Part shown: in pieces, positions 1 through 10,414 of the stretch
Numbering within the stretch: the first letter of the stretch is position 1
How the letters are laid out: the number at the start of each line of letters is the position of its first letter
Program-made: the position numbers and the translations under genes
Notes under the pieces: model-generated
Database searches by the model: none
What the model saw: only the letters and a program-made list of their open reading frames with translations
What the model was told of the DNA's origin: nothing
Assembly (NCBI GenBank): GCA_973895155.1
Contig: OZ316891.1
Span: forward strand, 4,898,001 to 4,962,000
Origin: Marsupella aquatica
Taxonomy: Eukaryota; Marchantiophyta
Reading direction: 5' to 3'
Length of the DNA stretch: 64,000 bases

Positions 1-95
1 GTGTGGTGCGAAGACAATGACCAAAATGTCTTCTAGCACAGTGGGTAAACCACAATGACCACAATGTCTTCTAGCACAATTTGGGTAAACCACAA
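1..95. repeat. short tandem repeat, about 38-bp unit
   Basis: Two adjacent copies of a unit built on 'caatgaccacaatgtcttct' followed by 'agca(c)a..gggtaaac' lie at the window edge, offset by 38 bp. The core 'gaagacaatgacca' recurs in the 95-bp repeat near 1.04-1.33 kb and around 1.39 kb, so this is the edge of a local repeat family. Confidence 0.7.
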
Positions 96-1879
96 CTCTG
101 GCAGACTTTTTATTTTTCTTTCAATGTACATGCATCCTGTTAGTGAATTAGTGGGCATCCAATTCTAAATGATAATACATTGTTTAAACCTTCTTTTGCA
201 GTGGTTGTCATTAAAAAATGCAGTGCCAACAAAAAAGGTCATTAATAAACAGATCGAAGGGATAAAACCAAAATCAAATTAAATGGAGAGTGGACCCAAA
301 GGACAGGAAATAATTTCACACGAAAGGAAATGAAATTATGTAAAGAATGCACCAACAATGTAACTAACCCTCTTACATTGAGTGCATAGTGTAATCATGT
401 AAAAACTAATTGAGTCAAGTGAAAACACAAAAACTTATTTGGCACAAGGAGTGCAAAAGTCACTTGTGGACTATATGGTAGAGGTAACATGCTTGGACAC
501 TACCAATTAGACTATACAAACTATCAATATGAAGGGGTGTTTAGATCACCCTATTCATTAAAAGTGTATTTTATTTTGTTCACTTTCAGGCCTCTAAATG
601 TTCACTTTTTGGTCTCTAAATGTACACTTTTTAACCCCAAAAGGTACATTATAGTACAATACTCTACACCTAAATGGTCAATTGTAAACTTGAGGGCACA
701 AAGATGATCTTTACTATAAGGAGTCTCATCCTAGTTCATTTACAAAGGATGAACATGGTGGTATATCTGATGGCCAGCATCTTTATTTCTTGTATAATTG
801 TACACTTTTTGAAAGCCAAATGTACACTTTTTGTTCCCCAAATGTTCATAAATTGAATAATAATTCACTTTTAATGAATAGATTGATTTAGGGTTTAGGG
901 TTAGCATGCTATACAATAACTTTGCCAAATAATACCCCAACTCATGTAAGGTATACAATATTGGTACCCTAATCCAATACCCCAACTCAAGTAAGGTATC
1001 ATTTCTTGGACTACAATACAATTGTGGAAAGGGTTTAGGGTCTTCTTTGGTCATTGTCTTCATTTCATGTTCATATTAACTGTGTATGCAGAAGGATTTA
1101 CTGTGGAGTGTAACACGAAGACAATGACCACATTGTCTTCTTTGGTCATTGTCTTCATTGCATGTTCATATTAACTGTGTATGCAGAAGGATTTATTGTG
1201 GAGTGTAACACGAAGACAATGACCACATTGTCTTCTTTGGTCATTGTCTTCATTGCATGTTCATATTAACTGTGTATGTAGAAGGATTTACTGTGGAGTG
1301 TAACACGAAGACAATGACTAATTGCATCACTGTGGGCCATTCATACTACCAAAACGAGAAGTAAGGAAGGTTACATTGAGTGCGTATAGTGTGGCATGAA
1401 GACAATGACCATCAATGTCTTCTAGAAAGCATGACTCTTGGTGAACAAGACCATTCAACATTGACCATGGTGTATTCTGATTGTCACCAGTGTTGGTGTA
1501 TGATGATTGTCACCATATTATACTGAAACTACTCTAGGTCAATATTAGTTGAAGTGGGGACGTGAAGACACTTATGATAATGTGTAGTGTGTACTCAATT
1601 TCTCACCCCCCTTCCCCCACACGACATGACCCAGAACTACTCACATCACATCATAGACTTTGCATCAGATCGTTATAGAATTTGCTTGCATTTTATTCAT
1701 AAAGATTTTGGTATAGACAAGTTGTGCAATTGCAGTGTTGCAGTCTGTATATGGATATGCTTGTCTTCCAATGAAGCTACATTGTATCTATTCCACCACC
1801 CTGGTTCACACTGTTGTACCGCTCAATGGACCACCGAAGCTACCACAGAAAATGCTAAGTGTGACATGGGAAGTGGGAG
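96..1879. other. intergenic, AT-rich, no gene seen
   Basis: Reading frames here are short, overlap on both strands and show no family motif. The stretch holds the 95-bp repeat array (1041-1325), a short TTTAGGG-like run near 890 and further copies of 'gaagacaatga'. I see no RNA gene or convincing promoter. Confidence 0.6.
1041..1325. repeat. 95-bp tandem repeat, three copies, hairpin-forming
   Basis: The string 'tcttctttgg' starts at 1041, 1136 and 1231, an exact 95-bp period, and the copies differ at only a few bases. Each unit carries 'tggtcattgtcttc' and its exact reverse complement 'gaagacaatgacca', so single strands could fold into hairpins across the unit junctions. Confidence 0.9.
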
Positions 1880-4800
1880 TCAATCATCAAACCGGGTATG
1901 GCGCCCAAGTTGCAGGACAGCCTCCATGAATGAACCCTGCGAAGTTGCCATTTGGGAGTCGGCATGCAAAAGTTGAGATGGCCCAAAGGTGTCTAAACTG
2001 CCACCATCATCTACCAGGATTTCATGCAGGGGAGTTGGTCCGGAAGAAGGTTCTCCTCTACCGCTCCCTTGCCTCCCCCCTCTACTTGTCATGCTTTTGC
2101 TTCGCTTTTGTTTTCCTGTAACTGTCTCTTCAACCTCTGAAGCTGCTAAGTCATCGTCTTCGGGGTGCAAATACACAACTTTTGTTGCGGGGTTGACTGC
2201 CAGTAAAGGAACAATCTGCAATGCTTGGCTCATACTCTCGCGCAATTTAGACTCTTGCTTCCTCTTCCTTGAGGCTGCAACGGGTACTAAGGACAAACCA
2301 GGTCCTTCCTGTGGTCCCTACAATCCAAAGGGACATTAGAAGACATCCAAAGTGGAGGATTTCAAATTCCACAGTGAAGCAATTGCACAACAATAATGAA
2401 TAGGAATTTTTCCCTCACACATCAATGCATACTTCACAGGGGTTGGCTGCCGGTGCAGGGATTGGTGTAGAGGCAACTGCTGATGCTGGTCCACGGGCAG
2501 GGGCAAGTGCTGATAAATCATTTGTTGGAACAGGGGGTGGGGAAGGCTCCACTGCATTTCCCTTTCTCTTTTGCCTTCCGCTTGCTTTTTCCCTTTGTCT
2601 TGCTTGCTACAATCCAAAGCAGCATCGGAAGACATAAACAAGGAGGTATTCGCAGTACTGAGGAAGCGGACAGAATAGAATGTACATGAAGTGAATTTGT
2701 TTAATACATGTATTCAATCCATGCAAACCAGGAATGTTAAGATACACAATGAGGCTGACTTGGGCAGGGATTTCTGGCCGTGCCGGTGCTGATGCTGGTG
2801 GTGGTGACTCCACTGCTACAACCCTTCCCCTTCCCCCTCTTCCCTAGAATGAAGAAATAGGATTCGAGTGCAACATTTGAGAGTCATGTATTAAACATTG
2901 CACAGCAACTCCACCAGTTACCAATTTACATCAAATACAAATACAGACCTGGGAGGGGTTGGTTGACGTTGGAGGGACCGGTGGTCCTACTTGTACTGGT
3001 ATTGCTTCAGACTCCACTGATACAACCCTTCCACTTCGTCTTACTCCCTACAATATATGATAAAAATGCTTAAAGGGGAGTACATAAACATTGGGGTTTG
3101 TGTATTCAAGAATTGCTTCCAACAAAAAATAGATATAAAACACTAAGGCAGACCTGGGAGGGGTTGGTTGACATTGGAGCGGCCGGTGCTGCTGCTTGTG
3201 CTGGTGGGTCCATTCTTACAACCCTTCCCCTTCCCCTTCTTCCCTAGAATGAAGTAGTAGGATCGGAGTGCACGCCGAAGACAATGAGATTCATGTATTC
3301 AGACATTGCAAAGCAACTCCGCCAACTAATTCACATCAAAGACTAAGGCAGACCTGGGAGAGGTTGGTTGACGTTGGAGCGGCCGGTGCTGCTGCTTGTG
3401 CTGGTGGGTCCATTCTTACAACCCTTCCCCTTCCCCTTCTTCCCTAGAATGAAGTAGTAGGATTGGAGTGCACGCCGAAGACAATGAGATTCATGTATTC
3501 AGACATTGCAAAGCAACTCCGCCAACTAATTCACATCAAAGACTAAGGCAGACCTGGGAGAGGTTGGTTGACGTTGGAGCGGCCGGTGCTGCTGCTTGTG
3601 CTGGTGGGTCCATTCTTACAACCCTTCCCCTTCCCCTTCTTCCCTAGAATGAAGTAGTAGGATTGGAGTGCACGCCAAAGACAATGAGATTCATGTATTC
3701 AGACATTGCAAAGCAACTCCGCCAACCAATTCACATCAAAGACTAAGGCAGACCTGGGAGGGGTTGGTTGACGTTGGAGCGGCCGGTGCTGCTTCTCCTA
3801 TTGGTGATGGGGACTCCACTGCTATAGTCCCTCCTCCCTGCAATGCAAAAAGATATCGAAATACAAGGAGGGTCATGTATTCAGGATGTGCAAAGAGAGC
3901 AAAGAAATTCCGAAAGCAATTTAGCAAAGGAATGAAAGCTAACATGGATGTTTTGTGGTGCAGGGGCTGATGCTGATGCTGATGCTGATGCTATGGACTT
4001 AGGGAAGGTCTCCATAGGTACACTCCCTCCTCCCTACAATGTAAACAATGCTTAATCATATCCGAATACATTGAGGGTCATGTATTGAAGATGTGGAAAG
4101 GAATTCTGCAAGCACTTGAAGCAAAGGAATGAAAGCTGACAAGGGGTTGGGCTCAAGTGCAGGGGCTGGTGCTGCTGGGTCTGGGGCTGGTGGTGCTGCT
4201 GCTGCTATGAACTGAGGGATAGTGTCCACTACTGCATCCCCACATTCCTGCAAATCAATAAACAAAATGCTTAGGGGAATTCGAATACATTGAGGCTCAT
4301 GTATTGAGGATCTGCAATGAAATTCCAGAAGTAATTGAAGCAAACAAAGTAAGGATGAGTCCTTTACCTCTCCATACGCTTCCAAGATATTTTGGAGACT
4401 TGTAAGCACTTCGGCCTGTTGTGAAAGGTTCAGGCCATTATCTTGATGAACATCCTCAAGAGGAAGCTGAATAGGATCCACAACAGGATCCTCAGCAGGA
4501 TCCTCAACATCATGAATAGGATCCTCAACATCATGAATAGGATCCTCAACATCTTTAACATTAGGAGGATCCTGAATATGTGAAGGATCCTCATCACCAC
4601 TAACTTGAACATCCTGAACGACCTCAAGCGGATTTGAGACAAGAGACGGGTCCTGGATGTCATTACTCCGAACAGGTTCAGATACAACATGAGTGTCACT
4701 ATCACTGTCATTTACCAACAGACCCCACTTCTCAGGCCCAGGCTCATAATCGCTGCCATTGGATGTGTCCTTCCACTCTTCATTGATTCCAGCCTACACA

Positions 4801-5799
4801 AAATGGAGAGAGTTTCAGAATGTAATGTACAGACAAGAAGCAAACATTGTAGGAAGCAAAATCAAATGTTGATACCTCCTTTCTTGCGGCCGAATCAGTC
4901 ATTCCCCGACTTTTGTACTCTTGCAGCAAATTGTTGGTGGCCTTGGCTATATTGATGGGCTTCTGCTCATCTTTCCACCCACTATAATCCTCATATGCAG
5001 CTTCAAAATTGACTTCTTTGGGGCCGTGTTTCCATTGCAGAAGTGCTCGCTTTTTACTGAGGTAGTTAAGAGCATCTGAGATAAGAGCCTCTCGAATGTC
5101 ATCATATTGCATGAGCTCTGGAGGTTGCACCTCCACATCTGGCCGGGGGAAAATGCATGGCAAGACACTACAATCTAGTTGAAGTGCCTACAACTTGTGA
5201 TCTTTGGGTAGCACTACCGGCAATGCTCGAATTGAAGCAACCCAACGACACAGGAGAGGAGTAATTGCAGTAGCTGAAACTGAGTCTTGCAACATCTCAT
5301 ATAAACTGTCATCCAACAAGGATGACCAACCCTCCTCCTTTCCACGTATGTGCACTTCCTTCATTAGACGAACAAACAAAGACTTTGCAGGAACAAGTGG
5401 CTCATCCGCAGCAACACCATACTTCTTCTTCAACAATGCCTTCTTCCGCAACTTTGTCTGTTTCCACCAAAGCCGCACAGTGGATCTAAGTCGCTTCCAA
5501 GATGCCTCATTGCTATCCTTCCTCACATTTGGCCCAGGGGCCAAATGTTTTTTGGCAATCCGAGTGGAGAAGTCCAATTTTGAGGACAACCAAGGTTTGC
5601 CCGCCTCCACTAATGCAGGTTGCAACACCAAGTTGTGCGTGACGTCCATGTGGGTTTGAAAACCAGCAAAAGATGAAAATGACCGAGGCTTGTGAGCACC
5701 TGCAATGCAGACAAACATGTGCTTGCCATTGGCATCAACACGATGCCGGAAGTGATCATCTTCCTTCGCTACCTCAATTACTCTGACTGGTGGCGCCAT
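1880..5799 (-). CDS. multi-exon gene with tandemly amplified Pro/Ala-rich exons (unrecognised)
   Basis: I do not recognise this family. The chosen ATG is at 5799 (context TCCATGG), in an exon whose acceptor is near 5878. Inferred exons: 5799-4876, 4793-4368, 4247-about 4141, 4033-3944, 3837-3754, 3643-3554, 3443-3354, 3243-3154, 3047-2949, 2843-2760, 2606-2433, 2317-1880; nearly all junctions are phase 0. Exon 1 encodes a segment with FVCIAGAHKPRSF and FQTHMDVTHN (perhaps a degenerate zinc-finger-like motif) and a basic run KLRKKALLKKKYG. Exon 2 is acidic with repeated 'VEDPIHD'. Exons 4-10 are short Pro/Ala modules, several starting GRRGRGRVV. The last exon has RKRKQESKL. Full readthrough would give about 900 residues, but an in-frame TAG at 5188-5190 would cut the product to 203. 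The exon 3/4 junction is uncertain because the obvious donor at 4141 is out of phase. It could be a host gene, a pseudogene or a transposon-derived gene. Confidence 0.5.
2949..3848 (-). repeat. 200-bp exon-plus-intron tandem array
   Basis: Exon 3' ends fall at 3754, 3554, 3354 and 3154, exactly 200 bp apart, with a diverged unit ending at 2949. Each unit holds a 'tag' acceptor, an 84-99 bp exon and a donor of the form CAG|GTCTG. The units 3352-3551 and 3552-3751 are almost identical, including intron sequence, which indicates recent duplication of complete exon/intron modules. Confidence 0.85.
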
Positions 5800-6419
5800 G
5801 GATAATGAGCAGCTACCTTGGTTGGCCTCAAAATCAAACCCAACCTCTCCAACCAATGCCCTTGAATTGTGTCTTGTGCTGCAAAAGTGGAATACACAGA
5901 TGTAATAGTATTCGAACAATACAAAACAGAGAGACATTCATGTCATGGTATTCCAAGAATGCGGATGCAGTCGAACAGGAAGAGAATCATGGTATTCAAA
6001 AAATGACAACAACAAGGAGACCAAATGATAATGTGTACATACGTAATTGAAGTTCACAGTCTAATCTCCATAGTCACGTCCTATGCTTATGCTTGCCACC
6101 ACCTTCAATTCAAGCCTGAAAAATTCAATCCACAATGCGGGAACATTCATTCAAAAACATTTATTCACAAAATGCATACATTTTAGAATCAATTTGGTAT
6201 TCTGAATACTGACAACCAGAAGAACACTCGTTGTTGCCTCAGTTCACTTGGTCCTGAGTTGTTGCCTCCCTCAGTTCACTAGGTCCTTGTGTGGATGTAC
6301 TGCAAGTGATTAGGCAGACTTTCAACAAAATGAAAATTGCATAGTACAATTCCAAGCGGCGGCTACAATGTGCGTGCTTTAAGAAGAAGGATGACAACGA
6401 ATGTCACCCAAAAGCTCCG

Positions 6420-6565
6420 CGTCGCACTGCCTCCCATCACACTGCCTCCCGTTGCATTGACAACCTAAAGCTTCGCGTCGCACTGCCTCCCGTTGCACTG
6501 CCTCCCGTTGCATTGCCTCCCGTTGCACTGCCTCCCATCGCATTGCCTCCCGTCGCATTGTCATC
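6420..6565. repeat. 15-bp minisatellite
   Basis: A unit of the form 'cactgcctcccgttg' is repeated about eight times with small changes (ttg, tcg, atc), interrupted once by 'acaacctaaagcttcgcg'. It generates apparent reading frames on both strands (Arg/Glu-rich or Leu/Pro-rich), which are not genes. Confidence 0.85.
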
Positions 6566-6924
6566 CTAAAGTTGTGAGTCGTTGTCATTCCTCAGCATGC
6601 CATAGCCGCGACCCTTACGAAGAGAAGCTCCTCGTTGCACGGCAAAACAAAACAACAAACTCCGCGACAATGTTGCCACCTTAACCAACCCTAAACTAAA
6701 AAAAAGACATGAAAACATAATCCACAATGTATTCAACAGACGACATTTCTGGATTAGGTTAGTAACCTGGAACCGCTTGAGCGCTCCGACTGCAATCGCT
6801 CGCTCTGACTGCAATGGCAACAACATGGTAAACCATGACCCTAGAACTGCGTGACGATATGGTCACTAGCGTTGGATAACTGTGCAGTTTTGGGGCTTTA
6901 GAAGAACATTCTGTACGGGTCATA

Positions 6925-7011
6925 AAGAGGGGGTCGATTGGGGAAAAAAAGTTTGGAGGGGGTTGATTAAGTAAAAGTTTTCCAGGAGAGGGTCGATTAA
7001 GCAAATCCCTC
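6925..7011. mobile_element. fragment of a MITE-like foldback element
   Basis: The right part ends in 'gggtcgattaagcaaatccc' and carries 'gagggggttgattaa'. It matches one half of the foldback element at 36743-36916. Only one arm is clear here, so this is a fragment or a strongly diverged copy. Confidence 0.55.
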
Positions 7012-7989
7012 GTGAAAATCAACTTGATCCCACCTCTTTCTGCACTTTAGACAAAAAATGAGCAATTTTCCTCCAAGTCCAATCCATGCTATTTTGGGGT
7101 GAGTCATCCTACTTAAAAATCATGTTTTTCATAGGCTATAAATCATATGGCAGCAAAATATTTGGAATCCAAGCTCATCATAAAGAGTCACATACTGGAC
7201 ATATATCCATCCAAAAAAGGATTTAAAAATGCTGCTCTAGAATTTGACCTGTTCCTCAGAAATCTGTTGATATGAAGCATAGGAATGAGCTTCATTCAAA
7301 GTTTGATTCAGTTTGAGAATCTAACTCTGAATTAGGCAGATGTAGAGCATAAATCTCTGAACTAGATCAACCAAGACGGGATCTAAATGCTTTTACAACG
7401 GGAGGAAAATCTAAACAAGCAAGTGACACTGGATGTAACGTAAAATTCATTTAGACACTGAACGTCCGAGTTGTTAATGATTCCCTAGTACATTTGTCCT
7501 GCATTTATCTCAGATCGACGGACCTTCTCTCCTCAGACCGAAAACTAGAGTATTGGACACATTTTTCTATCTTGTCTACATGCGTTGTGACGGTCTTTGC
7601 TCGAATTGAATCGAGCAGGTAACGTCTACGAGTACTGTATTAATTGATCCCTTTTTGAGTGGGTTTCGGCTTCTGATCGTCCAGTGACACAGTCGATGCT
7701 CTCTAATACGTGGGTTGCAAATGCGAATCCCTCTCGCAGGTGAAGGATTTCATCCTCTCTCAACCAGAAGCGTACGAATTGAAACTGGGCGATAATGCCT
7801 TCCATCGACACGGAGATCCTCTTGTCGAGAGACTTACAATGGAAAGGGAGAAAAAGAGGCAGCAATCAGCTCAGGATGTGAAGGAGGATCCACTTGGCAC
7901 TTGGGAGAGTTGTATGCAACGATGTATATAATTTTTGTTTACCTGTGTCAAGTTCGCCTAGGATAGACCACCTGCTTTGGTATGCATTA

Positions 7990-8240
7990 AGCTACTGTAG
8001 TTAACACAAAAAATCACTCATGTTCAGTCTCGAAACTATGCACCAGAACATGCATTTGATTATAGATATCTCAAACACAGCCAACACAAAAACAAGTTTA
8101 CAGTCTTGAAAACCATAATCAGTCTAGACTGTGCATCAAAACATGCGTCAGACCAATGTACGATAACTCTAATCGAGTGAACACAAAAGAAGTTTCGCAG
8201 CGTATAAACATGCATAAGCTTTTAGAGTGGTATACACGTA
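7990..8240. repeat. satellite-like repeat, left flank of retrotransposon copy 1
   Basis: Contains 'gccaacacaaaaacaagttt', 'catgcgtcagaccaatgtac' and 'gat(a)actctaatcgagt'. Diverged versions of the same phrases occur several times at 15000-15390, on the other side of copy 1. The retrotransposon therefore appears to sit inside a tandem-repeat array. Confidence 0.65.
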
Positions 8241-8243
8241 CAT

Positions 8244-9255
8244 CTACAGGAGTGTATACCACTCTTTCTTCTGCAGAAGGTACACGTCAGGGTGACCCTT
8301 TGGGTGGGCCTCTTTTTGCCATTGCCCATTTTACTGCTTTTTGGGAAGCCTCCGCGGCCCACCCCCAGTGTATCTTCCCTTCCCTTTCAGATGACACCCA
8401 CATCATTGGTCCACCTGTTGCTGTTACTTCTGCCCTCGCCACCCTTTCCACCCATTTGTTGGGCCTCGGTTTACGGGTTCAACCGGTGAAGAGTCGTGCA
8501 TGGAGTCCAGCTGGGTTACCCTCTGATCTTGCGCTTCCCCCAGGGTTCTTACGTCCAACCGACGGTCTTTGGGTCCTTGGCTCCCCAGTCGGTACCGCCT
8601 CCTTTTGCTCATCTTTCATTGCTGACGCTCTCCAGGCTGCCTTAGCCCCTACTCCTATGCTCCCTACGTTAGCAGACTCTCAGGCAGCATTTGGGTTGTT
8701 GTTGAGATGCATCCACCCTTGTGCGTCCTATTTGGCTCGGACACATCCCCCTACCAAGGATCTTTATCTACACCTCCGAGCGTTTGATGTCTCCATTTGT
8801 GAGACTTTGGCCTCTCTTTTAGGGTCAGGTACTTTGCTCTCATCTTCGTGGCTTCATCGACAGCTCAGTCTTTCTATTTCTCACAGTGGTTTTGGGCTTA
8901 CTTCCACTGAGCGCCTTGCACCTTTGGCCTTCTTGGGCGCGTGGGTGTCCGCCTTCTCATTGTTGGCAGAGCGTTTCCTTACTGAGGATCGACCTTTTTT
9001 ACTTTTGTCTCTCATGGAGGTCGAGGAGGGTTCCCTCCCATTTCAGGTTCATTTGCGCACGACGCGGTCATCATTACCCGATCTTGTTCGAGCTGCGTTA
9101 CCTTCATTCCAGGAGTTTTTATCCTTGGACCCCGTCCGTCTTCAGGCAGACCTTGTTGGGCGTATGCACGCTTTCACCCTCTCCAGCATCCTCATCGAGG
9201 CACCTGACACGGACCAAGCTCGGATTCTTTCTTCCAAAGGGAAGGGCGTAGGAGG
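8244..9255 (+). pseudogene. reverse transcriptase C-terminal half (copy 1, left part)
   Basis: An open frame of about 337 codons contains RT motif B (GTRQGDPLGG) and the catalytic box as LSDDTHIIG, followed by thumb and linker sequence up to RILSSKGKGVGG. Motif A and the N-terminal zinc finger are missing because of 5' truncation. The frame is interrupted by the insertion at 9256, so no complete polyprotein can be made. There is no internal stop in this part, which suggests it was inactivated recently, by truncation and insertion rather than by slow decay. Confidence 0.85.
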
Positions 9256-10022
9256 TGTCACTTGCCTATCCAATGATTAATACGTGCAAACCATACTTTT
9301 CCTTGCTTAAACCGTTGGTATCGTATTACGGGGTCGTGGAGGGACGCTATTTGGAGGATTTCCACACCTAAGGATGAGTATGTTTGATTTCGCTCCCGAA
9401 AGTGTACTTTTTGATCAAGTCTACCGACTGGTCTCTCCATTTTTGATCAAGTCCAAGGGACTGGTCCTACCATCTACAACTCATGCCCACCGGGTGAGTG
9501 CTGTCACCACCCCCCTCCTCTCTTGGGCAAGCATACCAACATTTACAATAAGATTTGAACACTAGTGACAAGGGCAAATGTTTCCACAACAACACCGACC
9601 ACACGCACTAGGGGAGGAAAACAAACAACACAAGCAACAACAAGTCACACACAAAATATTGGAACCTCAAGCCAAATCCATATCTCTTGGTGTTTCCCGT
9701 AACACATGCAAGGACAACCCGGCCTCCTGCCGTCTGCCCAACTCCTGCCTCCCGGGGACAAGTGCTACGTTCTCCACCTCACTACTCTGGCTTGAACTTC
9801 TCCTAATCGGTGCGCTACTCACAAAAGCTACTCCAAAGCATCCAAGTACTACGCTGAGTTCCCCCCTACTACTTCGGGGCTCTCCCCCTAAATACCGAAA
9901 AAAACCACACCAAAGCACCCCTCATGGGGTCACAACGATGGCGGCTACCCTAGCAGCGCCGCTAAAACCCTGCACTAAGAAATCCCTAAACTAAAAAGGC
10001 ATGCGGCACACACATGCTGCTA

Positions 10023-10041
10023 AAACCCTAAACCCTAAACA
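10023..10041. repeat. short telomere-like CCCTAAA run
   Basis: 'aaaaccctaaaccctaaac' contains between two and three plant-type telomere units. It lies inside the 4.7-kb insertion and is too short to say more than that it is an interstitial run. Confidence 0.6.
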
Positions 10042-10414
10042 AGGGGCCGACGGTGCCTTCGACGGTGCCCCAACTGTACTCCGTGAACCCTGAAAGTGCA
10101 AGGCACCCCACAGTGGCCGAAACTAGGTGCCCTATCAATTGTACTTTTGAGCTCACCCTTGGATAGCCCTTCTCCTCCTGATCCCGAATCACTCAGCCGC
10201 ACTCGCAACGGACATCGGACGCCTGAGTTATGGTCGTTTCCGTATCGCGAAAACACAATTTCACCGGGCCATAACTTGCTCATCCTGGCTCTGTTTGAGG
10301 AGCGCTGTCTCTTGTTGGAATCAGCTCTGCGAGCTCTTTCCAACAAGCCCGTGAGTGACCCCATCCAAAAAAGTTGGAAATCCAGAGGCCGTACAACCAC
10401 ATCCGTACGACTAT

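Larger units (their letters stand above)
5884..8240. other. intergenic, no gene seen
   Basis: This is the upstream side of the minus-strand exon-array gene and may hold its 5' leader and promoter; no TATA or core signal stands out. It contains a 15-bp minisatellite, a MITE half-element at 6925-7011 and, at its right end, satellite-like repeats. Frames here are short or come from the minisatellite. Confidence 0.5.

Noticed and set aside
3148-3848. CRISPR-like array of regular 200-bp repeats
   Set aside because: Repeats are long, spacers are part of the repeat, and each unit has splice signals and an open exon; the context is eukaryotic.
6379-6588. Arg/Glu-rich frame (REAVQREAVQ) that looks like a coiled coil
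   Set aside because: The 15-bp minisatellite is in frame by arithmetic (15 is a multiple of 3), so it stays open without selection.
10023-10041. Telomere-derived sequence or healed chromosome end
   Set aside because: Fewer than three units, easily by chance or from a gene-poor element; no extended array.
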